From Nostocales cyanobacterium LEGE 12452 (GTDB lineage Bacteria; Cyanobacteriota; Cyanobacteriia; Cyanobacteriales; Nostocaceae), in contig JADEXV010000001.1 in NCBI GenBank assembly GCA_015206945.1, forward strand, positions 42,345 through 106,344: a stretch of 64,000 bases of DNA, read 5' to 3'. A model generated the notes under the pieces. It was not told the origin of the DNA and made no database searches. It was given only the letters and a program-made list of their open reading frames with translations. Shown here one piece after another: positions 33,169 through 42,500 of the stretch. Both the position numbers and the translations under genes were made by a program. Every line of letters begins with the position of its first letter. The first letter of the stretch is position 1.

Positions 33169-33621
33169 ATGGTTAATATTAAAGATAAAGAACTTAAAGA
33201 ATTATTTGAGCTTGCGGACACAATCGGCAACAAGCGATATCACAGGCTAACTCATGAAGATTTTGAAACTTATAGGAAATTCGATTATTGGCGGTATATT
33301 AATGGTGATTTTGAGTGTGGAACAACTCAAGAAAGCAAAGATTGGGTAAGAGAAAATTCTAACTGGGATTGTCCAATTTGTGGATCTCACTACTCTGACA
33401 AAGGTGGCAAGACGATAGATCACAAGCTACCTCGGTCACAATATCCTTGGTTATCAATGGAATTCAGGAATTTATGGGTCATTTGCCAGGTTTGTAACAA
33501 AGAAAAAGGTGAAATGCATTGGTATAAATATGAACACTATATATTTGTTCGCTATCCGAATCTTTATCTTGTTGTGAAAATGGCACGCCCTAGCCAGTTA
33601 CTCCAGTCTCTGAAAGATTAA
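33169..33621 (+). CDS. HNH endonuclease
   Basis: A 150-residue nuclease of the HNH/zinc-finger type. Cys68-Pro-Ile-Cys71 and Cys106-Gln-Val-Cys109 form the treble-clef zinc site, TIDHKLPRSQ carries the catalytic Asp84-His85, and Asn101 and Asn110-Lys111 complete the motif (FRNLWVICQVCNKEKG). The N-terminal 38 residues carry the segment shared with the upstream protein. Small HNH proteins act as homing, restriction or phage-packaging nucleases. With two unknown partners, a conflict or defence role is possible but unproven. Codon use and base composition are AT-rich like its two neighbours. Confidence 0.85.
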   Translation: MVNIKDKELKELFELADTIGNKRYHRLTHEDFETYRKFDYWRYINGDFECGTTQESKDWVRENSNWDCPICGSHYSDKGGKTIDHKLPRSQYPWLSMEFRNLWVICQVCNKEKGEMHWYKYEHYIFVRYPNLYLVVKMARPSQLLQSLKD

Positions 33622-33745
33622 ACCAAATAGTGTAATCATCTATTGCTTTGATGTGTGCTGGGAAATCTAACATTCAATAATGAACACTGTATTATCTTGA
33701 GCCAGAATTGAGTTCAGAAGAGTTATCTGCTAAAATATAGTCAAA

Positions 33746-34039
33746 ATGTCTAAAACAGTCAAAATGTTTATGCAGACCTATACTCTCACAGATGCTCGTA
33801 ACAAACACGGTGAGGTTTTTGATAAGGCTGCTACTGAGCCAGTTCTACTAACTAAGCAATCACGGCCTAGCCACGTGATTATCTCAGCAGAGAGCTACCA
33901 AAAATTAATTAATCGGTTGGAAGAATTAGAGGATATGGTTTTCGGTCAAGCTGCTGAAGTTGCTCTGAGTCACTCCAAAATGATTGGTACAGAGGCTTTT
34001 ACATCTGCATTAGACCATTTAGCTAATGGCGAAGCTTGA
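33746..34039 (+). CDS. Phd/YefM-family antitoxin
   Basis: A 97-residue antitoxin of the Phd/YefM type, which represses its own operon and neutralises a RelE/YoeB-like toxin. Signature: YTLTDARNKHGEVFDKAATE, then PVLLTKQSRPSHVIISAESY, followed by a helical C-terminus for toxin binding. Start codons at 33746, 33764 and 33770 are all open; the first gives the longest product. It overlaps the downstream toxin frame by 14 bp, the usual layout for this class. The toxin frame is interrupted, so this antitoxin may now be an orphan. Confidence 0.85.
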   Translation: MSKTVKMFMQTYTLTDARNKHGEVFDKAATEPVLLTKQSRPSHVIISAESYQKLINRLEELEDMVFGQAAEVALSHSKMIGTEAFTSALDHLANGEA

Positions 34040-34307
34040 TGGTCTAGCAACTGTTCTTGATTTTCTGAACGGTTTACAGCCTAAAATAGCAGCACAGATT
34101 GCAAAAAAGGTTTTAGCTTTGAATGTTGAGCCTTTACCCGCTGATAGTGAGCAACTATCTGGTTATCAGGGTTTATATTGAGTTGATAGTGGTGAATATC
34201 GAATTATTTACAGGTATTTTCCCGATCGCGATTTAATAGAAGTGATTTTAGTCGGTAAGCGCAATGATGATGATGTTTACAAAAGATTGAAGCGTTTACT
34301 CGGTTAA
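34026..34307 (+). pseudogene. RelE/ParE-like toxin broken by one nonsense codon
   Basis: The frame from ATG 34026 reads MAKLDGLATVLDFLNGL, continues AAQIAKKVLALNVEPLPADS, then meets TGA at 34179-34181 (codon 52). It continues without a break as VDSGEYRIIYRYFPDRDLIE and VILVGKRNDDDVYKRLKRLL to TAA 34307. The family expects Arg in the LYRVDSGEYRI stretch, so TGA most likely arose from CGA by a single C-to-T change. The rest is conserved, which points to recent inactivation. Confidence 0.85.
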
Positions 34308-34326
34308 ACTTCGGGTTTCATTAAAA

Positions 34327-35637
34327 ATGCTAGAATCGCTCCAGCACAAATGCTTTCAGGCATCTTTGATGACTCTCGACTTTCCCGACTCTCTGATTCT
34401 CGATACTGCACTTTCAGTTTCTGGATTAACTGACTATATCCGCTTGCTGTTAGAGCAAGATGAACAATTGCGGCAAGTTTGGGTAACTGGCGAAGTTTCC
34501 AGTGCTAACAACCATCGCAGTGGGTTGTTTTTCACGTTGCAAGATCCCGATCGCACCGCCGGAATTAAGTGTGTGGTATGGAATAGCCAATTGCCAAAAC
34601 TCGCCCAAATGCCTGTTCCTGGTGAACAGATAATCATTTTGGGCAGCATTCGCGTCTATCCGCAACGGGGAGAGTATCAGTTATCAGTTTGGCAGACTTT
34701 ACCTGCTGGTGTTGGTTTACAGGCGTTACGCTATCAACAACTAAAAAATCGCTTGTTGGCTGAGGGGTTGTTCGACGCGCAAAGAAAGCGATCGCTCCCC
34801 ACTCATCCCCAAACGATCGCTGTCGTCACTTCACCAACGGCTGCTGCTTGGGGTGATATTCAAAAAACTCTCAAGCAAAGGTATCCAGGTTTACACGTTT
34901 TATTTTCTCCAGCAACCGTACAAGGCGAGCAAGCGCCTGAATCTATCGTTAAAGCAATTGAGCGGGTGGAAAGAGATGGACGCGCCGAAGTGCTAATTTT
35001 ATCGCGGGGTGGTGGCGCGGTGGAAGAATTAGCTTGCTTTAATGATGAACGAGTGGTGCGATCGCTTGCGAGTTGTTCCATTCCTGTAATTACTGGGATC
35101 GGCCATCAACGAGATGAATCTTTAGCAGATTTAGTCGCAGATGTATGTGTGCATACACCGACTGCGGCAGCAGAAATGGTTGTACCAGCACTTTCAGAGT
35201 TGTATGCTGAACATCGGGGGCGAGTTGTCGCTTTACACGAGGCGGTGCATGACTTTAGAGAAAATGCTGAGAATAAACTGCAAGTATTACGTAATCGTTT
35301 ACGACGTTTGCGGTTAGATCGGCAAGTGCAGCAGGAGGTGGAAAAGCTTGCTTGGAAACGTCAGCATTTGGTGCAAATTACGACGGGGCGATCGCAGCAA
35401 GCAACGCAGCATTTAGAATTATTGCGGCAGAAGTTGGCTAGTCTTGACCCGAAAGCGGTGTTACAGCGTGGTTATGCAGTGGTGAGAAGGGAAGATGGAG
35501 CGATCGCTCGTTCGGCAGCAGAGTTGGCTGTGGGGGAAGAGTTAATGATTCAGTTGGGGCAAGGTGGGGTTAAAGTGAAGGTTATGGAAGTGAACGAACC
35601 GCAGAGGCGCAGAGGACGCAGAGAGATTAATGGTTAA
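34327..35637 (+). CDS. xseA: Exonuclease VII large subunit
   Basis: XseA is the catalytic subunit of exonuclease VII, which degrades single-stranded DNA to short oligonucleotides and works with XseB. The 436 residues show the N-terminal OB-fold ([20 protein letters not shown], then [19 protein letters not shown]), the catalytic region ([51 protein letters not shown]) and the C-terminal helical part. The last residues ([13 protein letters not shown]) come from a GCAGAGGCGCAGAGGACGC repeat. The stop codon overlaps the xseB start by 8 bp, suggesting translational coupling. An internal start at MTLDFPDSL is also possible. Confidence 0.95.
   Translation: MLESLQHKCFQASLMTLDFPDSLILDTALSVSGLTDYIRLLLEQDEQLRQVWVTGEVSSANNHRSGLFFTLQDPDRTAGIKCVVWNSQLPKLAQMPVPGEQIIILGSIRVYPQRGEYQLSVWQTLPAGVGLQALRYQQLKNRLLAEGLFDAQRKRSLPTHPQTIAVVTSPTAAAWGDIQKTLKQRYPGLHVLFSPATVQGEQAPESIVKAIERVERDGRAEVLILSRGGGAVEELACFNDERVVRSLASCSIPVITGIGHQRDESLADLVADVCVHTPTAAAEMVVPALSELYAEHRGRVVALHEAVHDFRENAENKLQVLRNRLRRLRLDRQVQQEVEKLAWKRQHLVQITTGRSQQATQHLELLRQKLASLDPKAVLQRGYAVVRREDGAIARSAAELAVGEELMIQLGQGGVKVKVMEVNEPQRRRGRREING
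35601..35626 (+). repeat. CAGAGGCG repeat at xseA 3' end
   Basis: GCAGAGGCGCAGAGGACGCA then GAGAGA, three CAGAG-type units in phase with the xseA frame, encode its Arg-rich tail. Confidence 0.7.
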
Positions 35638-35857
35638 ACGTAAGGGTGCTTCTAGTTCTGAGGAAGGTTGGAATTATGAGGCGAAGGTTGCTGAAATAGA
35701 GGGAATTATTACTCGCATTGAGGCGGGTGAGTTGGAATTGGAAGCTGTGTTTGACCAATTTGCAACTGCTGTGGAGTATTTGCGTCAGTGCGAAGGTTTT
35801 TTGCAGCAGCGACAACAGCAGGTAGATTTGTTGATTGAAACATTAAGCCAAGAGTAG
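35630..35857 (+). CDS. xseB: Exonuclease VII small subunit
   Basis: A 75-residue XseB. It packs in several copies on XseA to form active exonuclease [23 protein letters not shown] followed by [20 protein letters not shown] is the family pattern. Start ATG 35630 lies inside the 3' end of xseA (8-bp overlap). The Lys/Ser-rich first 13 residues precede the conserved fold. Confidence 0.93.
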   Translation: MVKRKGASSSEEGWNYEAKVAEIEGIITRIEAGELELEAVFDQFATAVEYLRQCEGFLQQRQQQVDLLIETLSQE

Positions 35858-35892
35858 AAACTGGAGACTCTAGTTTGAGTTTAGGCTAGTAC

Positions 35893-35990
35893 CGCAAGGC
35901 GTAATTAAAAATTAAAAATTAAAAATGAATACACCATAAGGGTTTCGTTGATTTGGAATGATTGGTTTATTTCCACCATGTTGTACTAGT
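35893..35990. repeat. AATTAAA repeats plus dispersed intergenic repeat
   Basis: AATTAAAAATTAAAAATTAA (STRR type) is followed at 35937-35990 by a sequence similar to 51691-51741 (both contain AAGGGTTTCNTT, TTTGG-ATG and GGTTTA-TT blocks). This suggests a dispersed repeat of about 55 bp. Confidence 0.55.
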
Positions 35991-36117
35991 AGTGTGAATA
36001 TAGGAGTTTGCTTTAAGTCAGGTATAAAATGCAGGACTCAAAATCTCAGATATAAAGAGCTTCTGTCTCCTGCCTCCTTTAAGCCAGAGTTCTAATGAGG
36101 AGTTGGATAAACAGAGA

Positions 36118-38379
36118 ATGACTGATGAAATCATTGATTTGACAAACTGCGATCGCGAACCAATCCACATTCCCAGTTCGATCCAGCCTCACGGGATTTT
36201 ACTGGTTTTGCAAGATCCCACGCTGGAAATCCTTCAGGTGAGCAGTAACAGCCAAAAAGTCGTTGGCCGTCAACCTGATGAATTGCTGAACAAGCCGCTA
36301 TCAGATTTACTCAATATCAAGCAGATTAAACTAATTCAACAATGTCTGACAGAGGATTTTGAGAGTGTTAATCCCCTCAATTTATCTATTAAATATCAAA
36401 ACAAATCAATTCATTTTGATGGCATTGTCCATCGTTTAGATACTATTATTATTCTGGAATTGGAGCCGAAAAAAACGAAGGAAAAAACAGGCTTTTTTGA
36501 CTTTTATCAACAGGTAAGAGGAACCATTACCCGCATTCAGAAAGCACCAACGTTGCTAGAAATGTGCCAGATTGTGGTTACAGAAGTTCGGCGAATCACT
36601 GGCTTTGATCGCGTCATGGTCTATCGATTCGATCGCGAAGGAGCAGGCAGTGTTATCGCTGAATACACCAATCAGGAAACGCCCTATTTGGATTTACACT
36701 ATCCGCCTTCTGACATTCCCAAGCAAGCTCGACAGCTATACACCCTGAACTGGCTGCGGCTAATTCCAGATGCCAGCTACCAGCCTGCAACCTTAATTCC
36801 AGCGAACAATCCCTTGACCAATCAACCGCTCGATTTGAGTTTATCGGTGTTACGCAGTGTTTCTCCGTTACATCTAGAATATCTGAAAAATATGGACGTG
36901 ACTGCCTCCATGTCTATTTCTCTGATACAGGATCAAAAGCTTTGGGGATTGATTGCCTGTCATCATTCCTCGCCTAAATATGTTCCTTACAATATCCGCA
37001 CAATCTGCGAGTTTATTGGACAGGTGATGTCTGTGGAACTGGCAAATAAAGAAGCAAGTGAAGATATTGATTATAAAAGTCAATTAAAGTCATTACAAAC
37101 TCAATTTGTGGAAGGTTTGTCTCAGGCTGAGTATTTTTTGGATGGGATGGTGCAACTGAAATCTCAATTACTCAATCTGGTCAGCGCCACGGGAGCGGTG
37201 ATATGTAGTGGCGACCAATATATTCGAGTGGGTCAAACGCCATCGGAAGCAGAGGTTGACGCCTTACTTGATTGGATTACACCTCAACTGCATCATAATA
37301 ATTTGTTTGAGACGCGATCGCTTACGAAAAATTACCCTGCTGCTGAGTCATTTAAAGCGATCGCTAGTGGCGTCTTAGCTCTGGAAATTTCCAAAGTTCA
37401 CCACAATTACATTCTCTGGTTTCGTCCAGAGGTAATTCAAACAGTGAATTGGGGCGGCAACCCCAACAAGCCTGTGGAAGTTTTCTCAGATGGCAGTTTA
37501 AGAATGTCTCCTCGTAAATCCTTTGAATTATGGCAAGAAACGGTGCAAGGATCTGCCTTACCCTGGAAACCCTGTGAAGTGGAGGTGGTTACTGAACTGC
37601 GAAGCCTGGTTGTAGGTGTTGTGTTGCGGCAGGCAGACAAACTGGCATCGATGAATTTTGAATTACAACGGAGTAACGAAGAACTTGATTCTTTCGCTTA
37701 TGTTGCTTCCCATGACCTCAAAGAACCGCTGCGGGGCATTCACAACTACGCTAACTTCTTAATGGAAGACTATGCAGACGTACTAGATAACGATGGAATT
37801 GCCAAACTGCAAACCTTGGTGCGGCTGACGCAGCGAATGGAAGACTTGATTAATTCCCTCCTCCATTTCTCGCGGTTGGGACGCGCCGAACTGATCCGGC
37901 AATCAGTGAATCTGCATGAGTTAGTACCCCAGGTAATTACCACCTTGACCATTTCTCGACCGCAGAGCGAAGTTGAGTTTCACATTCCTCAACCCCTTAA
38001 GAGCGTTCAATGCGATCGCGCTCAAATTAATGAACTGTTCAGCAACCTGATTAGCAACGCTATTAAGTACAATGATAAACCTGAGAAATGGGTCGAAATA
38101 GGTTTTATTGAAGGAAATGGGGAAAGCAAAGTTGCTTCTACTTCTCTAACTTTCTACGTTCGTGATAACGGTATTGGCATCCCCCAAGAACATCTTGATA
38201 AAATTTTTCAAATCTTCCGCCGCTTACATGGACGGGATGACTTTGGCGGTGGGACTGGTGTAGGGTTAACCATTGCCCGCAAAATTGTGGAACGTCATGG
38301 TGGTAGAATTTGGGTGGAATCTACACCCACTGAAGGTAGTACCTTTTACTTTACCCTGTCGGCGGAGGCAAATACATGA
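36118..38379 (+). CDS. Bacteriophytochrome histidine kinase
   Basis: A red/far-red photoreceptor kinase, 753 residues from ATG 36118; TTG 36103 is a longer option directly behind GAGGAG. The biliverdin-binding Cys is near the N-terminus (TNCDREPIHIPSSIQPHG, Cys11). PAS, GAF (PPSDIPKQAR with Asp199; His252 in LHLEYLKNM) and PHY domains follow. The kinase has His532 (ASHDLKEPLRGIHNY), N-box LFSNLISNAIKYND and GTGVGLTIARKIVERHGG. GAF has Leu rather than Cys before His252, so it should bind biliverdin through the N-terminal Cys, not phycocyanobilin. A response regulator overlaps the stop by 4 bp, as in known cyanobacterial phytochrome-regulator pairs. Confidence 0.92.
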   Translation: MTDEIIDLTNCDREPIHIPSSIQPHGILLVLQDPTLEILQVSSNSQKVVGRQPDELLNKPLSDLLNIKQIKLIQQCLTEDFESVNPLNLSIKYQNKSIHFDGIVHRLDTIIILELEPKKTKEKTGFFDFYQQVRGTITRIQKAPTLLEMCQIVVTEVRRITGFDRVMVYRFDREGAGSVIAEYTNQETPYLDLHYPPSDIPKQARQLYTLNWLRLIPDASYQPATLIPANNPLTNQPLDLSLSVLRSVSPLHLEYLKNMDVTASMSISLIQDQKLWGLIACHHSSPKYVPYNIRTICEFIGQVMSVELANKEASEDIDYKSQLKSLQTQFVEGLSQAEYFLDGMVQLKSQLLNLVSATGAVICSGDQYIRVGQTPSEAEVDALLDWITPQLHHNNLFETRSLTKNYPAAESFKAIASGVLALEISKVHHNYILWFRPEVIQTVNWGGNPNKPVEVFSDGSLRMSPRKSFELWQETVQGSALPWKPCEVEVVTELRSLVVGVVLRQADKLASMNFELQRSNEELDSFAYVASHDLKEPLRGIHNYANFLMEDYADVLDNDGIAKLQTLVRLTQRMEDLINSLLHFSRLGRAELIRQSVNLHELVPQVITTLTISRPQSEVEFHIPQPLKSVQCDRAQINELFSNLISNAIKYNDKPEKWVEIGFIEGNGESKVASTSLTFYVRDNGIGIPQEHLDKIFQIFRRLHGRDDFGGGTGVGLTIARKIVERHGGRIWVESTPTEGSTFYFTLSAEANT

Positions 38380-38855
38380 CTCAAATTTCAGCCTCCCCGA
38401 TCTCGGAAAAGCCACTACTTTTAATTGTCGAGGATAGCAATGAAGACTTTGAGGCACTGCAAAGATTTCTAGGGCGCTCTGCGATTGCGATCGCTATTCA
38501 AAGGTGTGTCAATGGAGAACAAGCCTTGGCGTTTCTTTATCGCACTGGTAGCTATGTGGAGCGCGAAAGTCCGCTCCGGCCCGGTTTGATTGTGCTTGAC
38601 TTGAACCTACCCGGAACCGATGGACGAGAAGTGTTACGCCGGATTAAACAAGATGACAACTTGAAGATGATTCCGGTGGTGGTGTTTACTACCTCTAACA
38701 ATCCTAAAGATATTGAAGTATGTTATCAATATGGTGTCAACAGCTATATCGTTAAGCCAATCAATTTTGCTCAACTGAAACGAGATATTCAGATGCTCGT
38801 GGAATATTGGTTTGAAGTGACGACACTGCCTGATTATTCCAAGGATTATTCATGA
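38376..38855 (+). CDS. Phytochrome-associated response regulator
   Basis: A 159-residue stand-alone receiver protein starting in an ATGA overlap with the phytochrome stop. The receiver has the acidic pair VEDSNED, phospho-acceptor Asp in LIVLDLNLPGTDG, Thr in VVFTTSN and Lys in YIVKPINF. There is no output domain, as with Rcp1-type regulators that pass phosphate on. Its own stop codon overlaps by ATGA the start of a truncated third frame. Phosphorylation by the adjacent kinase is inferred from coupling. Confidence 0.92.
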   Translation: MTQISASPISEKPLLLIVEDSNEDFEALQRFLGRSAIAIAIQRCVNGEQALAFLYRTGSYVERESPLRPGLIVLDLNLPGTDGREVLRRIKQDDNLKMIPVVVFTTSNNPKDIEVCYQYGVNSYIVKPINFAQLKRDIQMLVEYWFEVTTLPDYSKDYS

Positions 38856-38941
38856 GTCAGAGATCGCCCATTATCTTAATTGTCGAAAAGTTTGTAGTGG
38901 GGATTGATGACTACGACAATTTTTTATTCAGCTTGATATAG
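38852..38941 (+). pseudogene. Truncated response-regulator stub
   Basis: A 29-codon frame starts with ATGA overlapping the upstream regulator. It reads MSQRSPIILIVEK, the usual start of a receiver domain (compare MSQQQRALLIVDD at 39503), then departs from the family and stops at TAG 38941. It looks like the 5' end of a deleted third gene of the operon. The 560 AT-rich bases after it may mark the deletion. Confidence 0.55.
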
Positions 38942-39502
38942 TAATGTATTGATAATTGTTGAATGTTTAATAGTTTTTTGATTTATAGATTTCCTGCCAT
39001 TGTCCTAATATTATGCTGAGTAAAAAACTTATTATTTAGACTGCAAAGTTAAGGAAACGAGAAAAAGAGGATTTTAAGATTTTTACATAGATGCAGTCTT
39101 ACAATAATAGCTAATGAATCAGATATAGCAACCGAATTGAAACGCGAAAATATTAGGAAATTTAAAGTCTCTAATTATAAGCTTTACAGCGATTTTATCT
39201 GTCTCACATGATTTAAAATTGTGATTACTATCTTCATCGAAAATTTGTATTATTGAATGAATATTTATAGATTATTCTCTGACAAAAATGATATAAATTT
39301 TATAGGTAAGTCAAGAATAAAATTATACATTAAGGTTATCAAATAAGTTAACGCAAAGCAGATGTAAAAAGCGAACCAATAAATCTATCAAATATGCTAA
39401 AATCCTGGCATCATAAGGGTTATAGCATTTTTTGAAAAATGTCAATTTTCTATGCCAACCTGCGGAATGTGGGTTAACATCTACTTGATTAATTAATTCA
39501 CA
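38942..39502. other. AT-rich gap, possible deletion scar
   Basis: 561 bases of AT-rich DNA with no gene. It separates the truncated stub from the hybrid kinase and should contain the latter's promoter. Confidence 0.4.
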
Positions 39503-42500
39503 ATGTCTCAGCAACAGCGCGCTCTCTTAATTGTCGATGATTCCCCAGAAGATCGAGAACTCTATCGGCGGTATTTACTGCGCGATCGCGAATATTCGTA
39601 CACTATCCTAGAAGCAACGCTGGGACAACAAGGGCTAGAACTTTGGCAGCAACATCAGCCCGATGTAGTATTGCTTGATTATCGATTGCCTGACCTAGAC
39701 GGACTGGAATTTCTGGCACAATTGCAACCCTCAATGCAACATCCTTGCCTACCCGTGATTTTCGTCACTGGGCAGGGCAATGAGGCGATCGCAGTTAAGG
39801 CGATCAAAGCGGGCGCACAAGATTATCTTATCAAAGGGCAAATTACCCCAGAAGGGCTGCAAATTGCGATAAATGGGGCAATTGAAACAGTGCAGCTACG
39901 CACCCAACTACAACAGCGTATTGAACGAGAGCGCGTAGTCTCACATATTACCCAAAAAATTCACCAATCGCTAAATCTGGATGAAATTCTTCAGACAACT
40001 GTAGCCGAAGTGCGAGAATTTCTGCACACCGATCGCGTCTTGGTTTTTCAGTTAAAACCTAATGGTAATGGCACAGTAGTAGCAGAATCGGTTGGGGCAG
40101 AGTGGCGATCGCTGCTCTCGTCTACTATCTACGATCCCTGCCTTGCTGAGAGCTACATCACCTCGAATCGACTGCAACCTGTCAGGTATGATCCCGCCTT
40201 TATCAAAAATTATCTCGAACGCTATTATCAGGGGCAAGTAACGGCAGTATCAAATATTCACGATAGCAGTATTGACCCATGCCACGGTGAATTGTTGACA
40301 CAGTTTCAAATCAAAGCTCATCTGGTTGTACCAATTCTGCAAGATAACCAGTTTTGGGGATTGCTAATTGCTCATCATTGTAGCTCCCCTCGATTTTGGC
40401 AGCCCTTAGAAATTGACTTGCTTAAAGAGTTGGCAACTCAGATGAGTATCGCTTTACGACAGGCAGAACTGTATCAGCAGGCACAGCGCGAACTAAAAGA
40501 ACGCCAACAGGTAGAAGTAGAACTACGCCAGAGCGAACAACAGCTGCGATTGGCCCTATCAGCTTCGCGGATGGGAACGTGGAACTGGAACATCCCAACG
40601 GGAAAAATTTCCTGGTCGGATAACCTGGAAGCCTTGTTTGGAATGGAACCAGGAGAATTTGACGGTTCCTTTGAGATGTTTGCCGCGCGAGTCCACCCTG
40701 AAGATCGCGATCGCGTGCTGGCAACCGTCGATCATGCTGTCGCCACCGGAGAAGAATATGATATTGAATTTCGAGTGGTATATCCTAATGGCACAATTCG
40801 CTGGGCACTAAGCCAGGGTAAGGTATTCTATGACCAAGATGGGCAAGCAATTCAGATGGCTGGTATCGATCTAGATATCACCGAACGCAAACGGTCAGCC
40901 GAAACTCTGCGCGAGAGTGAGGAAAGTTTTCGGCAGCTTGCAGAAAATATTGATGCGGTGTTCTGGATCAGAGAAGTGTCAGAAAATCGAGTTAGCTATG
41001 TCAGTCCTGCATATAAACGCCTGTGGGGATTGAACCCGCAAGAATTGTATCAAGGACAACAAGCATGGATCGATCGCATCCACCCGGAGGATCGAGAATC
41101 GACAGATAGAGCGTTTCATGAAAAAGCTGTCGCAGGTAAATTTGATGAGGAATATCGGATTATTTTACCCAATGGTAGTATTCGCTGGGTTCACGATCGC
41201 TGCTTTCCACTTCGAGATGAAACAGGAGAGATTTATCGGTTTGCAGGTATTACCGAAGACATCAGCGAACAGCAAGCTGCGCTACGCGATCGCAAACAGA
41301 CAGAGCAATCCCTGCGAGACAGTGAAGAACGCTTCCGCACCTCAGTTGAAAATATGCTGGACTGTTTTGGGGTATACCGTGCTGTACGGAATGAGCAGGG
41401 GCAGATTGTCGATTTTGTGACTGAATATGTCAATAGTGCGGCTTGTTTTAACAATCAAATGACTTATGAGCAGCAGATTGGACAAGGATTGTGTGAATTA
41501 CTTCCAGGACATCGTGAAAGTGGATTATTTGATGAATACTGCCAGGTAGTAGAAACAGGACAGCCGCTCATTAAAGATAGTTTAGTTTATGAAGATGATT
41601 ACGGACACAAACGCTTAGTCAGAGCCTTTGATATCCGCGTGGCTAAATTTGGAGATGGATTTGTTGCCACTTGGCGAGATATCACTGTTCGCCAACAAAC
41701 AGAAATTGCCCTGCGCCAGAGTGAAGAATTTAAAAACCGTATTTTAGATAGCAGTCCTGACTGCATCAAGGTATTAAGCCTCGATGGGCGCCTGCTGTAC
41801 ATGAACACAGGCGGACTGTGTTTGATGGAAATTGATGACTTAAATTCTTATCTCAATATTGAATGGCTCTGTTTCTGGGAAGGCAGTTCTCGGCAACAGG
41901 CAGAGGAGGCACTCGCTGCCACTAAAACAGGCGAAGTCAGCATTTTTAGCGGATACTGCCCAACTGCAAAAGGCACTCCGAAATGGTGGGAAGTTGTCGT
42001 TAGCCCGATTTTGGATGGCTCTGGCCAGCTGGAACGAATCTTGTTGATTTCACGAGACATCACCGATCGCAAAAAGATAGAACTCCTGTTACAGGAGAGC
42101 GAAGCCCGGTTGAAATTGGCGTACAAAGCTACGCAATCGGGATTATGGGACTGGGACATTACCCGCAACAGAATTCATGTATCTGAAGAGTACATTAATC
42201 TGTTTGGGCTTGACCCAAGCACAAAGGAAATCACCTATGAACTGTGGTTAAGCTGCCTGCACTCAGACGATCGCACTTCAGCCAATGAAACGGTGAGTCA
42301 CGCCATTCAGCAACAGCAAGAATACTATGAAGATGATTTCCGCATTCTACATCCTGATGGCATTCGCTGGTTAGCGGCTAGAGGTCAGGTTTTCTATGAT
42401 GCTGCGGGCAATGCAATACGGATGGTAGGCAACGTCCAGGATATCACCGCTCGCAAACAAGCTGAAATCGAACGCGATCGCCTATTTCAACTAGAACAAG

